The notes beneath the pieces were generated by a model that was given only the letters and a program-made list of their open reading frames with translations, ran no database searches and was not told where the DNA came from. From positions 19,533,698 to 19,597,697 of the forward strand of contig CM022670.1 in NCBI GenBank assembly GCA_012295275.1: DNA of 64,000 nucleotides, given 5' to 3'. Shown here piece by piece: positions 37,158 to 51,545 of the stretch. Numbering within the stretch: position 1 is the first letter of the stretch; every line of letters begins with the position of its first letter. The position numbers and the translations under genes were made by a program. The stretch is from Chrysomallon squamiferum (lineage: Eukaryota > Mollusca > Gastropoda > Neomphalida > Peltospiridae).

Positions 37158-40151
37158 TCATGGACAGTTGGCATACACAGTAGAAGCCTCAAGGCTCACT
37201 AAAGCCAGATTGCAGAAAAATGTAAAGTCATCCTGAAAAAAAACACCCAAACATATCCAGTGTTAAAAATGCATGGTTGGATAAATAATATGAATAACAT
37301 GTCACTGCACAAAATTCCAAGAAGGGATTTTTTTAACTTTGTTACAGGATGTGAACTGAAAATATTCGAATCTTCAAATTATTAGGAACAAATTAATTTT
37401 TATTTTTTTAAATACCGTTAAAGGTTATTATATAATAGTATTTGAGGAATGTAGTTAAATAATGATTTGTCTAAAAGTCAGTACAATCTTTTATAAATAA
37501 CACCATCAAATATATTCTGAGGAAAATGTTACCTTGGCAATCTTTACATTAGGAATTACATTTTGAAATCTTCTGATGTTGTTGAATATTTCAACCTCTT
37601 TGTCTAGTTTAATTCCTGTCATAACATTGTTTGCTATGCAGAGAGTTAGAGCATTTTTGGCTTCAAAATCTCTGTAATATAAATAACATTTTTATTTTAG
37701 TAGATTTTGACAAAGAACATGAAAAATATATAGAAAACTAACTATGGTGATATATATGATAGTTATTTTTTTTTAAATTATTTAGATATAAATAAAAATA
37801 AAATATAGGTAAACATGAAATTATTACTTTCCAGCATATTTCGTAGATTTTTAAAAATTTATAAACAATCAATAGTTGCCCATAAAAATGACTTCAGATA
37901 TCGGTTACAGGTAATTAATAGATAGTTAATCACTATCAGTGTAATATATCTTGTATTGTTCATACCTACCTGTAAAATACTGACACAGGATGTAATCCAA
38001 AACACATCTGCTGATCCTGTATCTTCTCAGTCAGAGTGGTCAGAATGGACACCATAGTTGTAAAGTCTGCTGTGTGGCTCCATCCATGGATACCATAGTA
38101 GTAAATTTGTTTTGACTCTGTTTCTTTCTGTAAGTATTAGACAAATTAAATTAAAAATATTTTATATGCAATATTTAATGTCTGATACCTCTGTTTCTTT
38201 CTGTAAGTATTAGACAAGATAAATTAAAAATATTTTACATGCAGTATTTAATGTCTCTTCACTCATGCCACTGTTTCTTTCTGTGAGCATTAGTGTAGGT
38301 AATTTAATGTCTTATTTTGTGTTGTAATTTTTAGTAATTTCCATTTTATTCCAGTCTTTTTAAGAAATATTTCTATTTAATTCAGTTTCTTTTCTTTCTG
38401 AGAAATATTTTATAAATAAAAATATATCCATGTATTTTCATGTAAAACAAAAAATTCCCATTTATAAATGTAAATAAATAACTGAAGTAGGTCAATTTTA
38501 ATATTAAAAAAGAAAAGATTTCCTTCATTTTTTCTTGTTATTTTTCATTTTGATATTTTTCTAATAAAGAATGATTGCATGGTGATACGTAGTTTAGACT
38601 TTAAACATTCCTGACATTTAATTAGTATTGAACTGAAATACCACTGTTTCCACTTTCAGTACTGTCTCTTTTATTTCATCACAGATCTGTGTCTGTCGAA
38701 GAGTGGTAATTCTTGAATCACCCTGATTTACTGAGAGAGACATTCCAGGAATCAGTTTAGCTTCACTCTGAGAAAATAAAGCTAATCTTAGATTATAAGC
38801 AGAACCATCCATACATAAAATAGAAGAAAATATAACATTATGGACAATGCTTCTTGTAATATGCATTAATTCTGTTCATGCTTATCATATGTATGTCTTT
38901 GTAGAACAGTATTTAAAAAAATAATAGTATGAGCATATATTTCTCACATGTAAAGATATGCCTGCATTTTAAATCAGGATACATGAGTTATTGTTTGTCA
39001 TGACTTACTGATGTTAAATATCACTTTGTATCTTTGAGTTGAAAGGAATGATCACATGGAAATATTCTTTTCACATGTACAACTATGTTGATACTTTAAA
39101 TCTGGAAAAACGTCATTTATATAGTTTGTTACTACACAATAAATATTAATTTGTACCTGAGAGTTGAAAGAAATGGTTGTATGGGAACCATTTTCTATGA
39201 CCATTTTCCAGAAACCTTTTCCTGTCTCTTTGTTATCCAGTATCAACAAATATCCATGCTTTGACAGCTTAGACTGTAACATGAGAAAGAGAACAGATGG
39301 AAGCATTTTAAATAACACACATTGAACAAAATAAACAGTCTATATCATATTTTAGAAGGTTATATTTAGTCTGTACATAAGATAGTATGTGTTTTTCTTG
39401 TTCAGCAAGCAATATTTCTATTTGGGTTAATTTTATTATTATTATTTTTTTATCTTTCTATGTATTAACACAACAAATCATAAAATATTTGTAACAGCTC
39501 AAATTAATAACCAAAAACAAATATAAATAATTAATCCACTTTATTTTTAATTATACATAAAACAAATTAATAATTAGATGTATTGAGATAGATTTAACAA
39601 GTATCTCAATCTTACTGGTGGAAGAACTGCAAACATATCATCATGGCCAGTAACAAATACTCTGTACTTTTCAGGTGATTCTGAAATATAGAAAACATTT
39701 CAGTATACAAACAGTAAAGGGTTTATCTTTGCATATCTTTGTGTATCTATGATCTGTGTGTCTGTCTGTCTGTCTGCCTGTCTAGTGAAATGTCTAAACA
39801 ATGAAAGACTAACAGAAATAACTCAGTCTCTGTCTGTCTTTCAGGAAAGAGAAATAATTTCTTTATTAAATAATCTGTTACAGACCAATATTTTATTGCT
39901 TTTGTTATTGTTGTTGTTGTTGTTGTTGTTATAGTTACTATTGTTATTTTAGTAGTAACTATTATAATCATTCTTCTTCATGTTGTTATTATTATAATTG
40001 TTACTGTTGTAGTTATTATCATAATCATCATTTTAATTATTATTATTGTTACTTTCCTCATCATCGTTACTGTTATTATTATTATTATTATTATTAGAAA
40101 ATATTTAAAATAGAAACCTGCAAATTCTGTTTTATTCAGATACACTATCTC
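37158..40151 (-). CDS. Gene C PTP domain D2 (inactive, behind the frameshift)
   Basis: Exons 40118-40151 down to 37158-37232, with lengths 34, 65, 117, 123, 158, 139 and 75 nt against 34, 65, 117, 126, 158, 139 and 72 in gene B. The P-loop reads VSVFYRDFEAKNA (Tyr for Cys) and the WPD loop is GWSHTA, so D2 is dead here too. The open, well-conserved exons downstream of the frameshift argue that the break is recent or artefactual. The donor of exon 38645-38767 is a weak GTGGTA. Confidence 0.82.
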
Positions 40152-40586
40152 CTGGAAATAGAAATACAGAAACATATTAGAACCAAAAATATAGCATTGC
40201 CCCCATTAGAAATAAAGAAACATCTCCAGCAATTTCTAACTGTATTAGCATTGAGATTGAGCAAACTATTTTGAACAGTTACCACATAAATAGTATTTAG
40301 CTTTTGTTGGATGATAAATTTACACTGTAATCAGTTAAATACTTGTGGAACAATAGCAGAAATATGAAAAATAACCTTGATTTCAATAAATTATTTTTTG
40401 TTTTGTATTAAATACTTGATTGGATATTAAATTTATATATCTTTTGTACATGAACATTTTCTTCTAATATGTACAGAAAGACATTTGATATCATTCACTT
40501 GTTTTATTTCAATTTTATATGAAACTATTATGTGGCATTCTAATCATAATCTGATCTATAAAACATTTTGTTTGAATATATTTTAC

Positions 40587-40645
<59 letters not shown>

Positions 40646-43314
40646 TCTTTGTTTTAGCTAACTTATTATTATTGTTTTTAAAAAAAAATTAAGAAGTACT
40701 GGGGTGATGTATAATGATTCATCTGATCACTTGGATCTTTGGAACATTTAATTTAATTATTTTATTATTTAATAAAATTTTACTGTTATAAGGTGTTCAC
40801 CTGTGCCAGATTATCCACAGTTTTCTTTCCCATAATCATTGCCCCTTTGTTTAGTGTGTAGAGATGCTGATAATCAGCATTGGTTCACAGCTGTGTTTCC
40901 ATGGTTACACAGCTCTATCAGTGTCAGGAAAATGCATTCATACTGCTCCTGTGTTGATAAAACACAATTAATTAATTTGATAATAAAACTAATAATTATT
41001 CTTATAATCATTCTAAAGATGATGATGGTGATAATAATAATGATGATTAAGATGATAATGTTGATGCTTATGAAGATAATGTTAAAGATACTACTAATAA
41101 TAATTTGAAGGAAAAATTGAAAAACTACAAATTAGTACTAAAGAAAAGGAAATTAACAGAAAACAATGCAACCCCCCACAAAACCCCATAAAAAACAAAA
41201 CAATATACAAATAAAAAACAATAAAAATCCCAACCAAAAGCAAAAAATCAAAACAATTAAAAAAATTGCATCCAAAAACCCATTAAAAAAAAATGCAAAT
41301 TAGAATACTGGGTCATTATAAAGTATAATTTTAAAAAGGAATTCATGATAAAAGAGAAAAAATTGTTTTGTTCATTCTTTATTTTCAACAAAATTTTAAC
41401 ATAACTTAATAAAATAAATAAAAAAATAAATATATTAATAATTTAAAAAGTTCAAAACAAGTCAAGAACAGAAATGTTCACTGAAACACACACACACACA
41501 CACACCATCACCCAAAATATTACACAGTATATCATCAACATTTATTAAACAAGATATGATAATTTCATGTAGCATGCATGATCTTATTTTACTTTTGTCT
41601 GAACCATTCCTTTCCGCTGTTGTCTCATCTTTGTTAAAACATCGCTGACATTGTTAATTCGATTTGTTTTTTCCATCTGATCAAGAAGAATATCCACAGC
41701 AATGTAAGTACCTGTACGTCCAATTCCAGCACTGAAATGAGTCAAATTATTTTTATGTCATACAGTTTTAAAATATGTTTAAAGATGAGAGAATGAATAA
41801 AAGAGAAAAGGACACAGAGAGAGAGAGAGATGATAGATGGATAGTAGAAAGTTGCTCAACATGAAAAAGTAATAACAGAGGTTGTGATTGATGTAAGACA
41901 TCTACATATAAATAGAGATATAATTAGAGAGAGAGAAATAGAATGAATGAATAAAAACATTAGCTATTGGGGTAAGACAGGCTGAAATTTTGTTTTATGT
42001 TGAAAGAAAAACAGAGAGAAAGACAGATGGAGATGTTTATAGAGAAATATTTAATATCAGGAAGATAATTATACTGAAACTAACCCCATCCCTATTAATG
42101 ACAAAGCTATCATTAACTCTGAAGATCATACCTGCAGTGTACAAGTCTGGGACCAGAAAGTACTGGAGTTGTACTGCGCACTCGCCATATAAACTCTATG
42201 AAGTCATTTATATTTGGTACACCGTGATCTGGCCATGATGTAAAATGAAACTGTTGAAAAATCTTTGTCTCTCCATTCTAAATAAATAGCAATATGAAAT
42301 ATCGTAACTCATAAGTCAGACAAATGAAAAAAATAGCATTTGATATTTTAAAAAATTGTGATAATAATGGAAATAATTTTTTTTTAAATGTGTGTGTGTG
42401 TGTGTGTGTGTGTGTGGCCATCATACTAAAAGATAACATTTCCTATTAACTGATTTACAAAGTGACCTATAAAGAAAACTTCATAGACAACAGAAAATAT
42501 TTTCTTAGGAAATAATGAACATAATTACATTAAAGTATATGGGAGACCAAACCAACATTAAACAAAAGAAAAGAAAAAGTGATAGGAACCTGAGTTTTGG
42601 TAACACGAAACTTTCTAATGACAAAATTACATCTTTCTTCTCTTTCTGTGACAGAGACAGTGAAGAGTCCAAAAGTCATCATCTCATTGTCAGACCAGTA
42701 TGGCTCACATTTGTGCTACAAATAATAAATAAATCAATCATTTCAACACATCAAGCTGTTTCATATTAAATGAAGTCAACAAAATGTATAAGAGAAACAA
42801 AAGCAAACCAAAAAACTTCAAACAACAACAATAATAATAATAAAATCATAACAATAATAAAAATAATAAATACCTTGGTTGCTTCAACAAGATTGGTCAG
42901 CATGATAATTTGTCCACATTCCTGCTCCCAAAGCATTCTCCAGAAATCCTGCAGAGTTACTGTATTTGGAGCTGTATACATTAAATCATAATATTAGTAA
43001 ATGTAAAAAAAAAAACCCATAATAAACAAACAAATTTAAAATTAATTTAATAAATATGAAATGTATAAACAGTTTTATTGCCAACTGATTTTGAGAGCTA
43101 TTACAACAGTTAAAAAGCAAATAGAATTAAAGAATTTAAAATCAGTTTTTGTCAGTTCAGAAAAAAATAAAGAAAAATAAAAACGTTTCCTAAAGTAACA
43201 ATTAGATGGATAGCTAAAATGTTTTAAAGGTAAAATACCTTGAGCAGCTATATACTGGTTGCTTACTGAATAACCCTGAAAATGAAAATCATGTTTGTAT
43301 TGATTTATCTGTAA

Positions 43315-43358
<44 letters not shown>

Positions 43359-43931
43359 GAAGACCAATATAATTATTTTATGATAGTTTCTGGTATTTAA
43401 TTTATTATCAGACTGAAAGCAAGTTCCATCAACATTTAGCAAAATATATATTATTTCAAAATATGTAAAACAGATATTTATTTGCTCAAGGGGAAGCAAT
43501 TCAGAAAAAAACTATATTAACAACATTGTTATCATGTAAAATCTCTTAATGTGCATCCTTTAGATTATCATTTTTGCTTAGCTATCTAGAGCATCAATTT
43601 TTCTAATCAGAATAAAGTTTAAGATAAAAGACTCACATCAATATAGCTGGCATTGATGTAATCAGAGTAAGGAACATCTATCAGTGATGACAAAACCACA
43701 CGGTTCTGGTCATCTGAAAACAGACAATATTAGAAAACTTGTCAATGTTATAGACATTTACTTTTATAATATGTTTTAAAAGTTTTATTTTTTCAGTGTA
43801 CCTGGATATGCATACCATATAATTATCCCTTGAATAAAAAAAAATTACAGATTTGACTGAAATGCCATGAGTATGAAAAAAACAAGAAGAAAGAATAAAA
43901 ACTGCAATTATTGTTATTGTTATTGTTATAA

Positions 43932-43969
<38 letters not shown>

Positions 43970-43984
43970 ATAATAATAATAATA

Positions 43985-44056
<72 letters not shown>

Positions 44057-45674
44057 TATTTATTAATTATTTTACTTGAACAAATTTTAAAATTTAATTT
44101 TCTAATGCATTAATTTAAAATGAAAAAATAAGGATATTTTTATCAATATTTTGAATGAATCAGTTTAAAGAATTTACCAATCTTCTGAAGAAAAAAAGTA
44201 AGTGATCACTGATTCTTGTTGATTACAGTATAGTATGTGGATATTATTAAAGATATTTAAACATACTAACATGGGTAATAACCAACAAATCGGTTCTTGC
44301 ATCTGTTTTCTGGAATCAGTGCATACTCAGTTTGAAACCAAAATTCATTTGGCAGTTTCTGAAAACAAAGATATATGTAATATAAAAATTTTGAATTCTT
44401 TAAACAAAACTTAATGTATTATTTAATAGAAATATTAAAAGCAAAAAAAACAAAGTCCACAAAGATTAATATTGTTCACTGAGAGTTAGGTGAAGCTGAC
44501 AATTATTTTCTAAGTGAAACCAAATCAGTAATTACATAATAATTTATACTATCAAAATAACCCTTCAACAACCACCCAAAACACTATAACAAATCCTCTT
44601 CTTCTTAAAAACAACAATTTCCATTTATATGCTAGAATGTGAACATGTTATACCAATTATTTTTGGTTTTGCCTTGATCTTTATTTTAGTAATGTTCAAA
44701 GACATAATTTTAGTAGTAAGTATGAAAGATAATTTTATATAATAAAATGGATATGTACATTTGACAGAAGTTTCCTTCCAAAGAATAATAATTATATTAA
44801 TAATAGTACTACTGCTACTAGTAATAATAAATACTGATTTTTCTTCATTATTATTATTATATACAGTGAAAGGAGACTGCAAGAACTAGGCAAATAATTA
44901 CTGGTGAGTTTATATTTGTAAAGCAAATATAGACACAACCATTAATTATTTGCCTAGTTCTTGCAAATATATATATATGTGGTTTTGTGTGTGTTTGTGT
45001 GTGTGTGTACTGGTGTTTGTACATATGGGAATGGGTGAGTCTGCATGTAAATGCCTATATATGTAAGTTTACACAAACATGCATATATCAATACATAAAT
45101 CATTATTTTACTAGTATTGTGATTAATCATAACCTTGAACTCTGCTTCAAAACCTCCAGCTTGATTATTAATCTGTTCTACAACAAGAGGAAGATCACTA
45201 GACAATATTCCTGTGACTGCTGGGTTGTTTTCAGACGTGTTGCAGTAGACATTCTCGTGATCTTTGTCATCCTCATCTGAAATAAAATAATTCTTGGATC
45301 TTAATCTATGTTAGGAGATGCAGTGTAATAGCTGTTCTGGTAAAATCACAAATAATAAAATATATTTTACAAGGTTAAAAAAAGCAGAAGAAAATTTTAA
45401 TCCATTAAGTGAAATATTTAAATTTCTGTGTCACTGCTGATAAAAAAAACAATTTTAGATTGATTTTGTCTGCAACACAAGTCCATAAAAAAAGTCATGC
45501 CCTGCTGAAAGGCAACAGACAGAATAAAGCTAAAAAAATAATAAAATAAATAAATAAATAAACAAATAAATATATATATTAGAAAAGAAAATGACAACAA
45601 CAACAAATAATAATAATAATAATAATAAAATAAATAAATAAATATATCTAATAAAGAAAATAAAAATAACAACA

Positions 45675-45721
<47 letters not shown>

Positions 45722-46202
45722 TTATGATGATGTTGAAAAAGAAAATAATAATAATAACAATAATAAGTAAAAATTTCCATTCCCAAAAACAAAATATAAA
45801 AAGACAAAAAATCTATTTACTTTGTAGCTTGTCAGGAATCACCAATGTTCTGTTTGAAACATTCGTGTAATCAGATTTTACACTTTCAAGTTGGGATTTT
45901 CGTCTTCTGAAATAATACACAACATTACATTTTAAAGACATTAACAAAACCAAAGATAGTACAAAAATTAAAATATGGCAATATTACATACAATATATTG
46001 ATAAATCTGAATTCTAGATATTGTTGATAATGCTTGTTAACATTCATGCTATTTTTGCCATGAATATATATTAATAATAGTTTCCTTTAAAGGAAACCAA
46101 TGGATTATGAATAACTTTTTTTGTATGTAAAATGAAAAGTGTTTGTAGGATGTCTGATAGAACATCTGTTTTTTATATAAAATAGTATAAATAAATGTTT
46201 GT

Positions 46203-46248
<46 letters not shown>

Positions 46249-49200
46249 AAACAACAACAGTAATAACAACTATAATATAACAGTACTAAGAAATAAAAAG
46301 AGCAACAAAAGCAATATAAATCATCATAACAATGTGAATATAATAATTTCATCAATTGTAATAATATAAAAAACAAAAACAACATTAACCAAAACAATCA
46401 GTTAACAGTTATAATAAAAAAGAAGATAATAAACAAATTATAAAATAAATAAGAAATAATATATTACTTGAAAATTATCAGTGCTATTATGACACACAAG
46501 ATGATAACTACAATGGTGCTTGAAATGGTTACAGGAAACCAGCCTGATGTGGAAGAAGCTGCCTCTGCAATCAAGGGTGTGATAGACATTAAAAAGAAAT
46601 CTGCAGACATAGAGTGAAACATTAAATCCTAAAGGATCTTTTGCCTTTTCAAAAAAATGTCAGTATACAATGTATTTTAATAAAATCTAATGATCTTACC
46701 AGTTAAAAATATCCAATTTCATTAATAAAGAGAACTAAACAACAGAAAAATGCATTGTCATAAATTTGTGTTCCTTTTTGTTTATTTTCTATAATTATAT
46801 ACTTTAGTAAAAATATGATAAAAAGCATTATTCACATATTTATCACAGGCATTGTAACAGTGTTTATGATATGTTTCATGTGGATATACCAAAAAAGATT
46901 TATTTTAAATATAATAATTTTTTTTATCAGATATCAACAGTAATGCTGAATGATATTTGTATAACACAGCAGATAAATCTGAAATCTCCAAAGTATTTAA
47001 GGAAAGTTTCACTCTGATTAAAATGTGGAGAAATGATGTGTTTACTAGAGATACAAGACATCCCAGACCACCCAGCTTTGCAGCCTTCAACACATTCTCC
47101 TGTTTCTTTGTCACAGTGACTGGTGTTGCCATTGCAGTTTCGATCAGCACAGGAATTTCTGCATTCATAGCCATAAGAGCCAGATGGACACTCTAAATAA
47201 AGAAATAAAACACTAATATAATTTAAATAAATAAATAATTAGAGAGAAATTAATATATATATATATATATATGTATATATTTTCATAAATAAAGTATTGA
47301 TTAATTGTTATATATTTTAAGACATAATTTTCATAATACTGAGTTAAAAGCAAAATAAGTTGTTTGAATGATGAAGTTGTATGAATGTATTTTATATATA
47401 TATATATATATTAATGTAAATAATTAATATTAAATGAATGACCAGAAATCATATGAGAATTTAAACATTTATATATGAACAAACAAACACAACATACATA
47501 CTTGTAAACATCTGTGTATGCATCAGTTATAAATGTTCATGGAGAAAGTAAATACATTTATTTCCTTCATGTTTTATCTTACTTTCAGTGCAGCTAAGGT
47601 TTTTCCATCCTGGCTTGCAGCCTCCAACACATTCTCCTGTCTTTGAATCGCATGATGAGTTGTCGTTCTTGCAGTGTCTTACACTGCATGTTAAACCACA
47701 GTTAGTACCGTATGTGTTATTACATTCTGAAATGTTAAAACCATTCCATCAGATTTTTTTATTCATTAGTGTTATCACTAATCACTTATATGACCATATT
47801 TAATATTAAGGATGTTACAGTTATTGAATGTTAAAAAAATTATTATTATTATTATTATTATTATTACATTATTATATAAATATTTCTCACTGACAATGTA
47901 GTAAAAGAAAATTGACTATATAGTTATATCAAGAAATGCATTTTTCTTTTCTTTAACAATAACCATTAGCTTTATTACAATATTTCATAGCACAATACAC
48001 TAGACTCTCACATAAGCATTTTTCTGCCTGATATTTATAGAAAGATAAACAGAATTTTACTAGTTCATATAATAGTCACAAGAAAAAATGAATGTATTTT
48101 TTTCTTCTATAATCCTTGAATCTTTGCTTTAAGAATATTACACTTAAAGTTATATTACTAGGAAATCATTGCTTTACATTACAATGGATCTCATTGTTTT
48201 TACAAATAATAATAATAATATAAATTCAAGGGATACATATCTTTTTTTAGTTAGGAACTGACCATATAAGTATAATTGTGTACTGTATATATAATTTTGC
48301 TATTATGATGAAAAAAGGAAAAACATCTCAAAGAATATTTCAAAATTAATATAAGTGTTGAAAGCTGTACCTGTACAATCAGTGCCTTTCCATCCAGTCT
48401 TACATCCACCAGGACATGATCCAGTTACATGATGACAAGTGTTTGCTGTGTATCCTTTACAGTGTCGCTTTGAACAAAGCTGTGAACAGTTAGGTCCATA
48501 ATATCTAGCATCACATTCTAAAATGTGACATTTATTTCAATATTATTTCAAAAAAAAATATTATTAATATTTCCAAGAGAACAAGAATAATAACAACACA
48601 GTAATCTAATAGTTAAGAAATATTTATATATCATTTAACTATACTACATCAGAATAACCTAAAATTCAGTATTCCATTTCATATGCATCATTCTTGTTCA
48701 AGATGTCTTACCAATTGCATTCTATAACAATATGTCTTTTTCTCTCTCTTTCTCTTTCTTTGTATGTATATAAGAATCATTATCACAAAATGTGTGATAT
48801 ATTTAATTACAATACATAATATCTTAAAAGGTATATTACTATTTTACAAAAGTTCATTTAATTTTATGTTCACAATTTAAATATTTAATATTAATTTGCT
48901 TGTTATTCTACAGTATATACTTTGTAAACAATCAGATCCTCTCCATCCAGGCTGACAACCTCCAATACACTTTCCAGATTTCTTGTCACAGTTTGAATTT
49001 TTCACACAATGACGATCAGAACAACTGTTGTGACAGTCAGCACCATATGTTATTCCTTCCCTACATTCTAGGGTAAAATATGAAAAAGGTAAAAAAGGTA
49101 AAAATAATATATTTAATATATATCATTTGTATACATTCATATGTGTATACGAGAATGTACTCAAGACTTTGTTATTCATTATTAATCTGAACTATATAAT

Positions 49201-51451
49201 AATATTTATTATAAATTTATTATAAATATTTTAGAGTATTGTATTTTATAAAATAGTATTACTCAATGTCCAGACTAACATGACCAGTTCAGTACACACT
49301 TTCAATATCATTTTATTGATGAAATACAGAAACAAATCTTCTTTTTTAACCAATTATTCAAAAAGCAACAATGCATAAATACAGAAATTTAAAAAGTATC
49401 ACTTAATGGAAATAATTCGTGAAATTATCATATAAATACATACATATGTGTTTTCAATGCAGTAATACGATTTTTATTGTGATACTGTTCTGGTAGAAAG
49501 ATGATTCAATAAAAATTAAAATACTGATGTTGAATATTTTACCTGCACAGTCAACACCTTGCCACCCATAATCACAGCCTTTGGGACAAGCTCCATTTGT
49601 AGAATTACATGTGTAAGAACGATAACCTTTACAATGTCTCCTTGAGCAGGCAAGTGAACAGTTAGCACCATAATGGTATCTATCACATTCTAAAACAGTA
49701 AATATCAATAGAGTTATTGATACTCTAGAGTGTTTCGTTTTACACGGATATGTACAAAATAAATATAAGCATAATGTTTATATTGTGTAGTTCTTTGCTT
49801 GTATTTTTCTCCAATTTTTTTCAACAAACTGATATAGTTATCCATATTCATATTTAAGTTATTCAGAGATATCATAGCTGAAATGTATTCAAAAAAAGAC
49901 ATACTCAGCATATATAGGGTAATTAGTCGGAATACTTCTGCTCTTTGAAAGGAAGATCAAACAGAAGACAAGTCCTTTCCATGCAGAAAATAAAAGTTAA
50001 AAATTTAGTTATTTACCTCTGCAGTCTGTACCTCCCCAACCAGACTGACAACCATTTTCACAGGCCCCAGTAATGTGATTACAACTTGAATCTCCCTTAC
50101 AGTGTCTTTCTGAACACTTCAGTGAACATTCAGGACCATATGAATCTTGACTACAAGCTAGAAAACATCTCAGTACAGTTGTTAGCATTCATGAAGACGT
50201 TTGCTTGGAAAAATTACTGTCAAAGATGTATATTTTTGTGTATAGAAAAAATCGTTAAAAGATGTATTAATCTCTTATTCCATGATGATTTTGAGCAAGA
50301 AATAAATATAAATGATTGTAATTACTGAACAAAACTAATAAGATTATTATAAATGACATCCATACATCAGATTAATTATGATTTGTCCTCTAGCATCTTG
50401 CATTTAATTTTGCATTGGCGGTGATGGAGTGAGAAGTGTGAAAGAGCAGTGATAAGAGAAATAAGTAAATACAAACTAATACATAAATAAATAGGTAACT
50501 ATACTGATAGATGGATAAATAAATAAATAGACAGATAGATAGTCATAAATAAATAAGTAGATAAAATGATATAATATGTAAAGACAGACATTGCATGAAT
50601 AATTTATCATGTAGTAGAGAAACTGGTGAATGTAAAAATGGCCTCTGTGAGATAGGATGGATTGGAACCGATTGTACTGAAAGTACGATAACTGATAATA
50701 AAAAAATAAATAAATAAATAAATAAATAAATAAATACTAAGTTACTGGTTGTCTATCTGAATAAAATATAAATATCTACAACAACAACAATAACAATAAT
50801 AAAACAATAACTGAATCAAAATTTTCTTATTTAAATAATATTATCAGCAGAAATACAGTTTGAAAATATAAGTAAATAAATAAATAAATAAAAATGATAA
50901 AGTTAATAATGGTAATTACAGAAGTAATTAGAAGAAAAATATAATACAAATGATCAACATCTAACACATGCCCTGATATATATACACACATATTCAGACT
51001 CTAAAACCATCCAAAAACCATACGAAAAAAAATATATTAACTTGTATATCAGGTTGTTATTTAATTCATATTTGTTCTTGTATTCTGCCTTTTTCTTTGC
51101 TAAATATCACTAAATAAGTGTATATTACTTAATTAAATGCTGTTAGTACATTTAATATTTATATTTTTTAAATAAAATTCGATTATAATCTCTTTACTTG
51201 TTGTACAGTCTTCTCCTAAATATCCGTGTTGACATCCACCTTCACAATGTCCAGATGTTTTGTTGCAAGGAGATGACGGTTTACATTTACGATGTGAACA
51301 CAGTTTTGAACAGTTTGGTCCATATGCATAATTTGTTTTACACTCTAGATAAAGAAAACAATAAAGAGAATAATTATCATACATTATGTTTTTCAGGGTT
51401 TCATGAATTACGTAACTGAAAACACATCATACATACATACAAACATACATT

Positions 51452-51545
<94 letters not shown>

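Noticed and set aside
45418-45807. A 129-residue Tyr-rich membrane-like frame
   Set aside because: Built from TAA/AAAT repeats in a gene C intron; hydrophobicity is a composition effect.
46565-46610. Alternative longer acceptor for the gene C membrane exon at CTGCAG|ATTTC
   Set aside because: Leads to TAA after three codons; the inner TTGCAG|AGGCAGC keeps the frame.
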